Shown piece by piece: positions 46,301 to 53,225 of a DNA stretch of 64,000 bases. Positions within the stretch are counted from its first letter, which is position 1; each line of letters begins with the position of its first letter. The translations under genes were made by a program, and so were the position numbers. The notes below the pieces were generated by a model. It was not told the origin of the DNA and did no database searches. It worked only from the letters and a program-made list of their open reading frames with translations. Source of the DNA: [Clostridium] saccharolyticum WM1 (GTDB lineage Bacteria; Bacillota; Clostridia; Lachnospirales; Lachnospiraceae); the NCBI RefSeq assembly GCF_000144625.1, contig NC_014376.1, positions 1,860,001 through 1,924,000 of the forward strand, given 5' to 3'.

Positions 46301-46436
46301 ACTGCACACCTATGAGTTGAAACCGGCGGAGATTGATTTGCTTTATACGGTATCCAGGGTCGTATTTTCAGAGAGTAAGGGTATTTATTTTGCCAATGGA
46401 AAAGAAAACTTATATGAATTACTTGAGGAATATTAG
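40317..46436 (+). CDS. Cyclic beta-1,2-glucan synthase-like protein, GT84 and cyclisation part
   Basis: The protein of about 2,039 residues matches the N-terminal and middle parts of NdvB/ChvB. One or two helices near the N-terminus and two near 430-490 are followed by a GT84 glycosyltransferase with LDADTNLL (near residue 656, DxD) and HRWLRGDWQ (near 803, the Q/RxxRW-type motif), then membrane helices near 860-1010. The middle region (about 1035-1530; KWEGQLYNWYHTGTLEV, ISTVDSGN, HHQGMNLAAIN) corresponds to the transglycosylation domain now classed as GH189, and the end (about 1600-2000) to GH94-like sandwich repeats (SHPAFNKLF). GT84 makes linear beta-1,2-glucan from UDP-glucose at the membrane. 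I prefer TTG 40317 (AAGGAGGAG six bases upstream) over ATG 40272, which has a poor RBS. The GH94 catalytic part is the next gene. Confidence 0.88.
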   Translation: MLSLLEKIDFYINSPFLLYLLLILAVSICVVLFILYYRHYHFNKDVHFPSCFLEEGDKPGPCEWEKQMVNLAEAHGNVRLDGHSFVLNDYNQAAYKKLNRIRNRISSVSTDIISLIPAARWLFDNFQMLYREIKRVRTSGTSYAVLPVLTGKEYRNFPRIYVVAKKMVALTGGHLSEENIDLMLKAYQQKVSLTDKEIWVLPEVLGFCLLEEIIIIAEEILRMIDVKSKAESFVRDRLAEKQGPADISALLCKTEDNLRLNYSFHAHVIYLLKSMSFDEAFIQSYLEYHFSSMERQVRASGIFLEEGNIESYLETNIRTLIVSLRDINEVDEEKFFEEYSCLEQILSQDPDGVYTKMDLESRGMYRGVIVKLSLRYRLTEEKIAKDCLELAVQGREDLLCSHHVGSYLLGKGYPVLKAKALGKPVPQSIKKRRNVCGILYFLILCLITLGLSACFLNRSRILGGLERTGRYIIFLLAAMPLLMGISIEITNFIFTRRIKVRKIPSLNYLKEIPEEARTFVVMPVIVSSKEQGLGYMDRLHKHYLANRQENLYFALLLDFEDSQNQCMTKDQEIESALFERMKEFNALYPAVPQRFSLFFRCRKWNEAENCYMGWERKRGKLEEFNNLLKGAGKENTTFSSVYCDENLLTTFRYVITLDADTNLLRDNAAKLVGLIDHPLNRPVLDPAGQMVKEGYVIIQPSVRNHIVDKNGSRFTKIFGGESGLAHYGTVISDIYQDIFNKGIYTGKGIYDIEAFRKVLQNKVPENRILSHDLFESCYARTAFSSTVKIMDNFPNSVLSFTKREHRWLRGDWQLVPWLFMKKNQEGDSLCALSRWKIFDNLRRSLVPLSKTLVVLLNLAWIPKAFYLWLPLVFFQDMFSLVILLLAVIIQKLIRPKLALVYKGFTKELAAMLYRAFLEFTITPYRGYVASDAIIRTLYRIFISKKNLLRWNTAEAVDASIVNTRRGYFLTMWSSLLPAFVLVVILFTGYFSPAGMFLTAMVIAVWSFAFEIAYRISQPDEKHHRKNKALDRELLLDTARRTWQFFKELSTKENNWLCPDNYQISMVEKVSDKTSPTNIGLQFLAILSARDFGFETLSSTLEAVENLMETVQKLPKWEGQLYNWYHTGTLEVLHPAYISTVDSGNFLGHLVALKNGLLEQINQPVYPDNFLSELRIAVKNSKEEIKLRTGNPAGNGLRNGYLRIGEMIEDLADIWEDLIGRNTWPPADYLWTRHLKNLIDSTANEAAALKLKEESFSSYPSLGRLAAEGNQYADSMIERIKALSNKIDCILANADFRFLFNEKRMLFHIGYHVSSRMLDDGCYDLMASESALTSLLAIAMGEVPLKHWYKLGRPLTVVQGIPCFVSWSGTMFEYLMPNLVFKEYEGSVYAQTSRAAVLQHMKYAKEAEIPWGISESQYYRFDLHANYQYKAFGVPKIRLQPVRKNSMVVAPYATMLALDIAEEECMKNLRRLKELGAFGTYGFYESVDFNVPNSVDLTPYCIVKSYMAHHQGMNLAAINNYLNDGILRERFHGEMMIKAAEVLLEEKRQSYLISIAKQGYTIKIGKPLFKEDVYSNRYVNRRGINPPVVNYLSNGRYSLMITSDGDGFSKYEDRMLYRWRSDIYANTGNYIYIKEMKQGKIWSAAYHPTKTEPEDYQVIFCPHQAEFKRRDGDISSHMIVSPDADHNLEIRKITFTNHGNEEKQLEVTSYLEVVDDTHLAEISHPAFNKLFLESEYLEEHEIFLAKRRRRKEGENPYVMHMARTGAKLCKKIEYENDRKRFIGRNNTLENPDAVVNSIAFFNQSGFCNDPIMSLRVQFFIGAGESICVSFITGVCGSKEEAIKIAGELNVGYRIDDILEKFRLQTNLELKYLEINRAQLNAFQDLISPIFYPAGIYRGPAENIRRNFMNQSFLWKFGVSGDNPILLLMVRSMEEERIVKDVLKAYEYMRINRVMVDLIILIDSKHGYHQEVDELINDMTSSLRIYDSRSQKPSFFKLHTYELKPAEIDLLYTVSRVVFSESKGIYFANGKENLYELLEEY

Positions 46437-46456
46437 GCTTTAAGGAGGAAGTGGCA

Positions 46457-48889
46457 TTGGACACAGCGCATGCACCAACTACACAGGAAAAAGAAACAGA
46501 AGATTATGAATTTTTTAACGGCTTCGGGGCATTTGCCTGTGAGGGCAGAGAATATGAAATTCTGTTGGAGGGCAATAACCGGCCGCCGGCACCCTGGATT
46601 AATGTTATCTCAAACAAGAGCTTTGGATTTCTGATATCGGAGTCAGGCGGCGGCTTTACCTGGAGCATCAACAGCAGGGAAAATAAGCTTACACCCTGGT
46701 CCAATGACCCCGTAAGTGACAAAGCTTCTGAGGCGGTTTATATTCTGGATGAAATAACCGGCGAGGTAATGACTCCCATGTCTCTTGGAAGGTCTGACCG
46801 GGGGATTTACCGGGTAAGGCATGGCTTTGGTTACAGCAGGTTCCTTCATGAGGAAGGGATGATAAATCAGGAGCTGACTGTCTTTACTCCTTTGGATGAG
46901 CCGGTGAAGCTATGGAGCCTTACGCTGACCAACTGTTCGGATAAAGTGAAATATTTAAGCCTGACCTATTATGTGGAATGGGTGCTGGGCACCCAGGGGG
47001 AGCAAACCAGCCCTTATATCCTGACGTCTTATGACAATGAACACGAAAGCTTCTATGCTAGGAACATCTACACCATGAATTTTCAAAACACTTATTCCTA
47101 CCTGTTTTCCAGTGAAGCCATCACCGGATATACCGGTGACAGACAGGAGTTTCTGGGGCAGAAGGGCAGCATCCGGGAGCCGCGGGGAGCAGAGGTCAAG
47201 CTTTCCTGCAATACAGGGGTATGCTATGATCCCTGCGGGGCAATCCAGGTTTCAATAGAAATTCAGCCTCAGGAAAGTAAAACGGTGCTGTTTGGGCTGG
47301 GGCAGGGCAGCAGTCTTGACGAAATACATCGAATCAGGCATAAGTATAGAGAAGTGGTGGCTGCAGAAACAGAGTTTAACAGGGTAAAAGCTTATTGGGA
47401 CGGATTATTAGGGACGGTTCAGGTAAAGACCAAGGACAGGGCGTTGGATATCCTGGTAAACGGCTGGCTGCTTTATCAGACGGTGGCCTGCCGCATTCAG
47501 GCAAGGGCAGGCTTTTATCAGTGCGGAGGTGCTTATGGATACCGGGACCAGCTTCAGGATACTCTTTCCCTTCTTTTTGCTGATCCTGGCATTCTGCGCA
47601 GTCAGATATTCATTGCCTGCAGCAGGCAGTTTGAAGAAGGGGATGTCCAGCACTGGTGGCATCCTCCTATGGGGATCGGGGTTAGAACGAGAATAACCGA
47701 TGATTTGCTTTGGCTGCCTTATTGCACCGCTGCCTATGTCCGAAGCACGGGAGATGCCGCAATTTTAAAGGAGCAGGTGCCTTACATCAAGGGACCGCTG
47801 CTTGAAGAGGATCAGCATGATGTGATGTTTACTCCGGAAATTTCTCAGCTTTCCGAAAGTGTTTATGAACATTGTAAAAAGACCATTGACCGGACCTGCT
47901 TCGGAGAACATGGACTTCCTCTCATGGGAGGAGGGGACTGGAATGACGGCATGAATGAGGTAGGTATTATGGGGAAGGGGGAGAGTGTCTGGCTGGCATG
48001 GTTTTTGTATACCGTATTAGGTGATTTTATTCCTTTGTGCTTACAGCAGGAGGACGGGACCTATAGCCGGGAATTGGAGCACAAACGGGAAAAACTGCTA
48101 CAGAGCATTGAAGAAAATGCCTGGGATGGGGAGTGGTATCTGCGGGCCTTTTACGATGACGGTACAAAGCTGGGATCCAAGGAAAATGATGAGTGCAGAA
48201 TCGATTCCATCAGCCAGTCCTGGAGCGTAATTTCAAAGGGGGCAAAGGAAGAACGTGCGAAAACAGCAATGCAGTCCGCATGGCATTACCTGGTAAGAGA
48301 GGAAGATGCCATTTCCCTGCTTTTGATGCCGCCTTTTAATAAGACAAGCAAAAATCCTGGTTATATAAAGAATTATATCCCCGGTATGCGGGAAAACGGA
48401 GGCCAGTATACCCATGCGGCAGTTTGGCTGGCCATCGCCACATCCATGCTTCGTGAATATCCCATGGCCCAGACCTTATTCACCCTGCTTAATCCCATTC
48501 ACGTGACGCAAAACAGGAAAGATGTGCTTAAGTACGAGAAAGAACCCTATGTAATGACTGCGGATATATCCCTTTGTCCGCCATATACCGGCAGAGGCGG
48601 CTGGAGCTGGTATACTGGTTCCGCAGGCTGGATGTATCAGGGGCTGTTAAGCTGGTTTCTGGGCTTCCGGAAAGAAGGGAATGAACTGGTCATTGATCCT
48701 GGCACACCGGCAGGTTTCGGAGATTTTACCATTGAATATAAATATGGGAAGTCCCTATATGAGATCCGGGTAGAGAGCAGAAGCAAAGGCGTGCTGACGA
48801 CGGAATCAATCCTTATTGATGGTAAGCCTGTTGATGGAAACAGAGTCCCGTTGGTGGATGATGGAGAAAAGCATCGGATCATAGTTTAG
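46457..48889 (+). CDS. GH94 domain protein, second half of split cyclic glucan synthase
   Basis: The 810-residue protein begins NGFGAFACEGREYEI and PAPWINVISNKSFGFLISES, then GGFTWSINSRENKLTPWSND, the exact point where the last GH94 module starts in single-chain NdvB proteins. The catalytic acid is expected in GGGDWNDGMNEVG (about residue 492), and the GRGGWSWYTGSAGWMYQ phosphate-site motif follows near 715. In NdvB this module shortens the glucan by phosphorolysis and so controls length; alone it would resemble 1,2-beta-oligoglucan phosphorylase. TTG 46457 is best placed behind AAGGAGG; a GTG at 46451 is too close. The gap to the first gene is 20 bases, so the two chains are made together. 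Confidence 0.87.
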   Translation: MDTAHAPTTQEKETEDYEFFNGFGAFACEGREYEILLEGNNRPPAPWINVISNKSFGFLISESGGGFTWSINSRENKLTPWSNDPVSDKASEAVYILDEITGEVMTPMSLGRSDRGIYRVRHGFGYSRFLHEEGMINQELTVFTPLDEPVKLWSLTLTNCSDKVKYLSLTYYVEWVLGTQGEQTSPYILTSYDNEHESFYARNIYTMNFQNTYSYLFSSEAITGYTGDRQEFLGQKGSIREPRGAEVKLSCNTGVCYDPCGAIQVSIEIQPQESKTVLFGLGQGSSLDEIHRIRHKYREVVAAETEFNRVKAYWDGLLGTVQVKTKDRALDILVNGWLLYQTVACRIQARAGFYQCGGAYGYRDQLQDTLSLLFADPGILRSQIFIACSRQFEEGDVQHWWHPPMGIGVRTRITDDLLWLPYCTAAYVRSTGDAAILKEQVPYIKGPLLEEDQHDVMFTPEISQLSESVYEHCKKTIDRTCFGEHGLPLMGGGDWNDGMNEVGIMGKGESVWLAWFLYTVLGDFIPLCLQQEDGTYSRELEHKREKLLQSIEENAWDGEWYLRAFYDDGTKLGSKENDECRIDSISQSWSVISKGAKEERAKTAMQSAWHYLVREEDAISLLLMPPFNKTSKNPGYIKNYIPGMRENGGQYTHAAVWLAIATSMLREYPMAQTLFTLLNPIHVTQNRKDVLKYEKEPYVMTADISLCPPYTGRGGWSWYTGSAGWMYQGLLSWFLGFRKEGNELVIDPGTPAGFGDFTIEYKYGKSLYEIRVESRSKGVLTTESILIDGKPVDGNRVPLVDDGEKHRIIV

Positions 48890-49011
48890 TATCTTGTATT
48901 GCTGATCATGGAAAACCAAGTCCTGTTCAGCAGGAATGGGGAAATCGGACAGCAGTTATCGGTAAAATTTCCAATAATAGATTCTATGAATTTGATAGTA
49001 ATGGAGGCAAT

Positions 49012-49947
49012 ATGAAGACTGACAGACGATTGACAAATGCTTTTAAACATGCTGATACGGTATATTTTGATGATGATTCAAAATATATATTTTTTAGTGA
49101 TATCCATAGGGGGGATGACAGCATCTCAGATGAATTCACAAGAAATCAGAATGTTTTTTTGCATGCATTAAACTATTACTATAAAGAAGGCTATGAATAT
49201 ATTGAGGTTGGTGATGGAGATGAGCTTTGGGAATACAAGAATTTTAGTGTAATTCGTTTGGCTCACAGCGATGTTTTTACTGTAATAAAAAAATTTTATG
49301 ATGCAGGCCGGTTTATCATGTTATATGGGAATCATAATATTTTTTTAAAATCAAAGCGCTTTATAAAAGAAAATTATTTTCAATATTATGATGAGTATAA
49401 TCAAATAAGAGTGGATTTATTTAGAGGGTTAAAGCCGAAGGAGGCTATCATTCTAAAACATAAGAAAACAAAGCAGACGATTTTCGTGCTGCATGGTCAT
49501 CAGGGGGATATTATGAATGACCAGTTATGGGTTTTTTCCATGTTGCTGCTTCGATATCTGTGGAGGTATTTGCATATTGTGGGATTCGGCAATCCAACCA
49601 GTCCGGCCCGTAATTTGTATAAAAGACATAAGGTAGAGAAGGTTTATAGCAGATGGATAGAAAAACATAAAATGATGCTTATCTGTGGACACACTCACAG
49701 ACCTAAATTTCCGAAGCTTGATGAACTCCCATATTTTAATACCGGCTGTTGTATACGTACTCGCGGTATTAACGGGATAGAAATTGTCAATGGTAAAATT
49801 CAAATGGTTGACTGGAGAATTGCTGCCGGTGAAAATGGAGATTTGCGTATACACAGAACCGTAGTCAGGGGACCGGTACCAATTGAGTATTACGAGTATA
49901 AAAACAATCCATATACGGCTCATTGCAAAAGCTATGATGAGGATTAA
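49012..49947 (+). CDS. Calcineurin-like metallophosphoesterase
   Basis: The 311-residue protein has all metal-binding motifs: FFSDIHRGDD (DxH), VGDGDELWEY (GDxxD/E), LYGNHNIF (GNH), LHGHQGD and LICGHTHRPKF (GHTH). The HTHRPKFP end and large insert with aromatic residues resemble UDP-2,3-diacylglucosamine hydrolase-like and related membrane-associated phosphoesterases of Gram-positive bacteria; the substrate is unknown. GGAGG precedes the ATG. It follows the glucan synthase pair with 122 bases between and could be unrelated to it. The gap 48890-49011 shows no terminator I can support. Confidence 0.9.
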   Translation: MKTDRRLTNAFKHADTVYFDDDSKYIFFSDIHRGDDSISDEFTRNQNVFLHALNYYYKEGYEYIEVGDGDELWEYKNFSVIRLAHSDVFTVIKKFYDAGRFIMLYGNHNIFLKSKRFIKENYFQYYDEYNQIRVDLFRGLKPKEAIILKHKKTKQTIFVLHGHQGDIMNDQLWVFSMLLLRYLWRYLHIVGFGNPTSPARNLYKRHKVEKVYSRWIEKHKMMLICGHTHRPKFPKLDELPYFNTGCCIRTRGINGIEIVNGKIQMVDWRIAAGENGDLRIHRTVVRGPVPIEYYEYKNNPYTAHCKSYDED

Positions 49948-50050
49948 GAAATTTCCCCAGTTAAGTGCATTCAGTTTGCTGGAACAAACACCAAATAAAA
50001 AAAGTATCTTGCAAAGGAATAAAAAGTTTGTTATAGTTAACTAAATGTAC

Positions 50051-50348
50051 AAAGGGAGGTGGCTTGATGTCGTCTATTCGGTAAGATCATGAACAATAAA
50101 AATTTGTCTCATACTACATGGGGTTTTTTGTTGTGCTTATTTTGCGGATAGATAAATTCAGCCAGCCTGTAATGAAATGAAAAATTTATAGGTTTTATTT
50201 TCGCAGTCAATGAGTCAGGTAACCATGGATTTTTGTTACCTGGTGAATGTCGCAATCACGTGAGAAACTTGCAAAGTGAGTTTCTTCATATGATTGCGTT
50301 ATAAGTAAGCAGATAACTCTGTGTGATGGAGTTGTCTGTTTTTTTGTT
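50051..50348 (+). promoter_or_regulatory. Structured leader 1: mini frame MSSIR, hairpins and terminator
   Basis: AAAGGGAGGTGG (50051-50062) precedes ATG 50067, which opens a five-codon frame MSSIR ending at 50084. Downstream are CAGGTAAC/GTTACCTG (50216-50223 with 50235-50242), a 19-base arm CGCAATCACGTGAGAAACT (50251-50269) nearly complementary to 50279-50298, and AGATAACTC/GAGTTGTCT (50311-50337) with a T7 tail, an intrinsic terminator. A strong RBS on a five-codon frame before a terminator is the layout of a ribosome-controlled attenuator. Confidence 0.5.
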
Positions 50349-50403
50349 GTTCAAAATATTAATATTTGAAATAATCATTAGTACCATTGACCAATAACCT
50401 TTT

Positions 50404-50503
50404 GAGAGGAGGAAGCATTTTATGAAGTTTAGCCCGGTTCGTTATGCTTAGCAAAGGCTATTGCATAGCATCTGAAAATTGATCCTGTAAAATAGCCTTT
50501 GCT
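50404..50503 (+). promoter_or_regulatory. Structured leader 2: mini frame MKFSPVRYA and hairpin
   Basis: GAGAGGAGGA (50404-50413) precedes ATG 50422, which opens nine codons MKFSPVRYA ending with TAG at 50451. The stop codon lies at the foot of a perfect 13-bp hairpin, AGCAAAGGCTATT (50450-50462) with AATAGCCTTTGCT (50491-50503). Ribosomes finishing the frame would melt this hairpin. There is no T-tail, so it more likely affects RNA stability or translation of the gene at 50536 than termination. Together with leader 1 this fills the 49948-50535 gap. Confidence 0.5.
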
Positions 50504-50535
50504 CATTCCTGAAAACACAGATTAGGAGGAGCATA

Positions 50536-50814
50536 ATGAGCTATATCAAGGCGGCCGATGTGCTGCCCAAAGAAATAATTGACTTAATTCAAAATTATAT
50601 TGACGGTGAATATATTTACATACCAAGAAAAGAATGCAATCGAAAGGCATGGGGAGAAAATACCAGAAGCAAGGAGATGGTTTTTTTCAGAAACAAGGAG
50701 ATTTACGAAAAATATACAGAAGGAATGACCATTGACCATCTTTCAGAGGCTTATTGTTTATCTCCGAAAAGCATACAAAAAATTATTGCAAAAATTAAAT
50801 TGAAGAATCAGTAA
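50536..50814 (+). CDS. CD3324-family small protein (Mor-like fold)
   Basis: The 92-residue protein (MSYIKAADVLPKEIIDLIQN, YIDGEYIYIPRKECNRKAWG, TIDHLSEAYCLSPKSIQKII) matches the clostridial CD3324 family, small proteins with a C-terminal helix-turn-helix and similarity to the Mor transcription activator. The second helix-turn-helix lies at residues 65-88. AGGAGGAGC precedes the ATG. It is probably a DNA-binding regulator. It sits behind two short leader frames with hairpins and ends at a very strong terminator, so it is a single-gene unit with unusual 5' control. Confidence 0.8.
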   Translation: MSYIKAADVLPKEIIDLIQNYIDGEYIYIPRKECNRKAWGENTRSKEMVFFRNKEIYEKYTEGMTIDHLSEAYCLSPKSIQKIIAKIKLKNQ

Positions 50815-50856
50815 ACAAAGAAGCACCATGAAACTGCATGGTGCTTCTTTGTTTCA
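50814..50856 (+). terminator. Strong terminator after the CD3324-like gene
   Basis: A perfect 17-bp stem joins 50814-50830 and 50837-50853 with a six-base AAACTG loop, overlapping the stop codon region. The right arm is itself T-rich (CTTCTTTGTTTC). Confidence 0.85.
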
Positions 50857-50959
50857 TAAATGTTAATTCGGTTGCTGTCCAGAACAAAAAGAAATTATAA
50901 TAACTATGAAAAGAGCAGGTGTATTCCCAATGCGTATCCCTTATCAGGAGGAATTTAAG

Positions 50960-51412
50960 ATGAAGAAGAAAGTAACTAAAATAGAACGATATGATGCCTA
51001 TCAGAGCATGATTGATGCCAAAGTCCTTTCACAGACTGAACCTAAAATTGATTACCGGCAATCCGCCTGCGCTGAGAGCTTCCAATGCAAAGTATGCGGG
51101 ACGATTGTAATGCCGGATGGGGCAGGAAGCCGGCATCGCAACCATTGTCCCAAGTGTTTATCCAGCGTTCATGAAGACAATGATCCGGGGGACCGGGCTT
51201 CCCTGTGCAAAGGAATTATGGAGCCGGTCAGTGTCTGGGTGCGCAAGGGAGGTGAATGGGCAATTATTCACAGATGCCGGACGTGCGGAACCTTGAGTTC
51301 AAACCGGATAGCAGCAGATGATAATCCGGCCCTGCTTATGTCCATTGCTGTTAAGCCATTGGCAATGACCCCATTTCCACTTAATAAATTGGATGAATTA
51401 TTTGGACAATAA
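50960..51412 (+). CDS. RNHCP-domain zinc-binding protein
   Basis: The 150-residue protein has two zinc-ribbon-like parts: FQCKVCGTIV ... HRNHCPKCLSS, containing the RNHCP motif that names the domain, and HRCRTCGTLSSNRIAADDNP. The spacing of four CxxC pairs suggests one or two bound Zn ions. RNHCP proteins are widespread in Firmicutes and actinobacteria with no known reaction. I chose ATG 50960 (CAGGAGGAATTTAAG upstream) instead of the in-frame ATG at 50906, which lies next to AACTATG and lacks an RBS. Confidence 0.87.
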   Translation: MKKKVTKIERYDAYQSMIDAKVLSQTEPKIDYRQSACAESFQCKVCGTIVMPDGAGSRHRNHCPKCLSSVHEDNDPGDRASLCKGIMEPVSVWVRKGGEWAIIHRCRTCGTLSSNRIAADDNPALLMSIAVKPLAMTPFPLNKLDELFGQ

Positions 51413-51464
51413 TATTTTAAACCATACCAAACCATACCAAACCAAACCATGCCAAATGAAATCG

Positions 51465-51505
51465 TGTTAGGGTCAAGATTAAATCCCCCCTAACATTATT
51501 TTTTA
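51465..51505 (+). terminator. Terminator after the RNHCP gene, with short tandem repeat before it
   Basis: TGTTAGGG (51465-51472) pairs with CCCTAACA (51488-51495), followed by TTATTTTTTATTT. Before it, 51419-51450 contains AACCATACCA-like units repeated three to four times. The rest of 51506-51652 holds nothing I recognise. Confidence 0.7.
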
Positions 51506-51652
51506 TTTAGGCAGGGGGTAAGGAAAGGGAAAAGCCGTAAGACGATAAAATCCTACGGCAATTCACAAAATAGAAGGACTGGGTTTCAGCCGTCTCGGTT
51601 ATAACTCCAAAGTAAAATTGAAAAATACAATAGCCGTACCGTACAGATGTAT

Positions 51653-52843
51653 TTATTTGGTGTAATTATCAAAGTAACCTTGTACCAATACGATGGGAGT
51701 TCCTTTATCACCGCTGCCTGAAGTAAGATCACACAGTGAGCCGATCAAGTCCGTTAACCGGCGGGGGGTGGTTCCCTGAGATACCATACTGCCGACTAAA
51801 TTACTCTCTTTGCTTTGAATATAATTGGAAATGGCAGCCTTTAGTTCTGCTCCGCTTAAATCAGCAAAATCATTATCAGCAAGATATTTTAATTTGACTT
51901 CGTTGGGCTGGCCTTCCAGACCTTCTGTATAAGCCGGGGAAACTACCGGATCTGCCAATTCCCAAATTTTACCCATGGGATCCTTGAAAGCGCCGTCACC
52001 GTAAACCATAACTTCAACATGTTTTCCGGTTCTTTCAAGGATTCCATCCTGTATCTTTTTGACGATAGGCTCACAGTTACGGGGAAACAGCTTAACGGTG
52101 TCTTCCGTAGCTTTATTGCTGCCAAGCAAGCCATAGTTTTCGTTATATCCGCTTCCATTAACCGGAGCGCTTAAAATGTCATCAAGACCATACACAGACT
52201 CTGCACCGGCAGCCTTTAACAAACGTTTTGTTCTGAAACGGGAATGAATATCGCAGCAAAGAACATGCTTCGTATAATTTAAAATGGTACGGCAGTCATT
52301 GGCAAGAATAACTTCCACTTCGCAGTCTTCTTTTTGAATCAGCTCCTTGTAGTACTCAATGTAATCAACTCCCGTAAAGGTATGCTTACGGTAACCAAAA
52401 AGCTCACGGTATTTTGCTTCTGTCAAAATATCGGTCCATGGGTTAATGCCTTTCTCATCCAAAGCGTCAAGATCGATCAGGTGATTGCCTACTTCATCCG
52501 AAGGATAGCTTACCATTAAAGTGATTTTTTTGGCACCTCTTGCAATGCCCTTTAGACAAATGGAAAAACGGTTACGGCTTAATATTGGAAATACAATGCC
52601 AATGGTTTCATGACCGAATTTATTATTGATATCAGCGGCGATTTGGTCAACAGTAGCATAATTTCCCTGAGCACGGGCCACAATGGCTTCAGTTGCGGCA
52701 ATAACATCCCGGTCACGTAATTCAAAATTTTCACATTTTGCTGCATCAAGTACACTTGAAATAACTATTTCTGCAATGTCGTCTCCCTGCCGGATAATTG
52801 GAGCGCGTACACCTCTTGAAACAGTACCTATGAGTCTTTCCAT
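51653..52843 (-). CDS. F420-0:gamma-glutamyl ligase-like protein (CofE superfamily)
   Basis: The 396-residue protein matches the Firmicute branch of the CofE/FbiB ligase family: VRAPIIRQGDDIAEIV and ELRDRDVIAATEAIVARAQG near the N-terminus, GIVFPILSRNRFS, ANDCRTILNYTKHVLCCDIH, and VEVMVYGDGAFKDPMGKIWE, followed by a C-terminal SGSGDKGTPIVLVQGYFDN. CofE adds glutamates to coenzyme F420 in GTP-dependent fashion. Clostridia of this type do not make F420, so the substrate here is probably another gamma-glutamyl acceptor; the function is undetermined. It is a single gene convergent with RNHCP; AAAGGAG precedes its ATG. Confidence 0.82.
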   Translation of the reverse strand: MERLIGTVSRGVRAPIIRQGDDIAEIVISSVLDAAKCENFELRDRDVIAATEAIVARAQGNYATVDQIAADINNKFGHETIGIVFPILSRNRFSICLKGIARGAKKITLMVSYPSDEVGNHLIDLDALDEKGINPWTDILTEAKYRELFGYRKHTFTGVDYIEYYKELIQKEDCEVEVILANDCRTILNYTKHVLCCDIHSRFRTKRLLKAAGAESVYGLDDILSAPVNGSGYNENYGLLGSNKATEDTVKLFPRNCEPIVKKIQDGILERTGKHVEVMVYGDGAFKDPMGKIWELADPVVSPAYTEGLEGQPNEVKLKYLADNDFADLSGAELKAAISNYIQSKESNLVGSMVSQGTTPRRLTDLIGSLCDLTSGSGDKGTPIVLVQGYFDNYTK

Positions 52844-53225
52844 ATGCTTGATTCTCCTTTAAACCCATGACGAATATTGATGGGTTATTTTTTATTACAC
52901 TTTATTATATCATGATCATTGGTATTGGTAAACTTAATGCTTTTTATATATGATATAAGTTTTGCTTATATCAATTTTTCTGGTTACCGGAATATCAGCG
53001 GGATGCCTGTAAAATTTCAGCATCATAGTGATAAAATCAACGGGAAAATATTGGTTTTGGGGCAAAAATGCCATTGAAAAATTGAGAAGAGTTTTGCATA
53101 TTAAAAAAATGCCTATCTTTGCAGGATATCAAATATTTGTTATAATTAAAATTGCCGTGTTTCAAAAACATGGGTGCAGGATATTGAAAGCTGCTTATCA
53201 TTTAAAACCAGAAAGAGGAAAAGGG

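Noticed and set aside
51419..51450. AACCATACCA short repeats as a functional element
   Set aside because: Only three to four imperfect units just before a terminator; most likely simple-sequence slippage.
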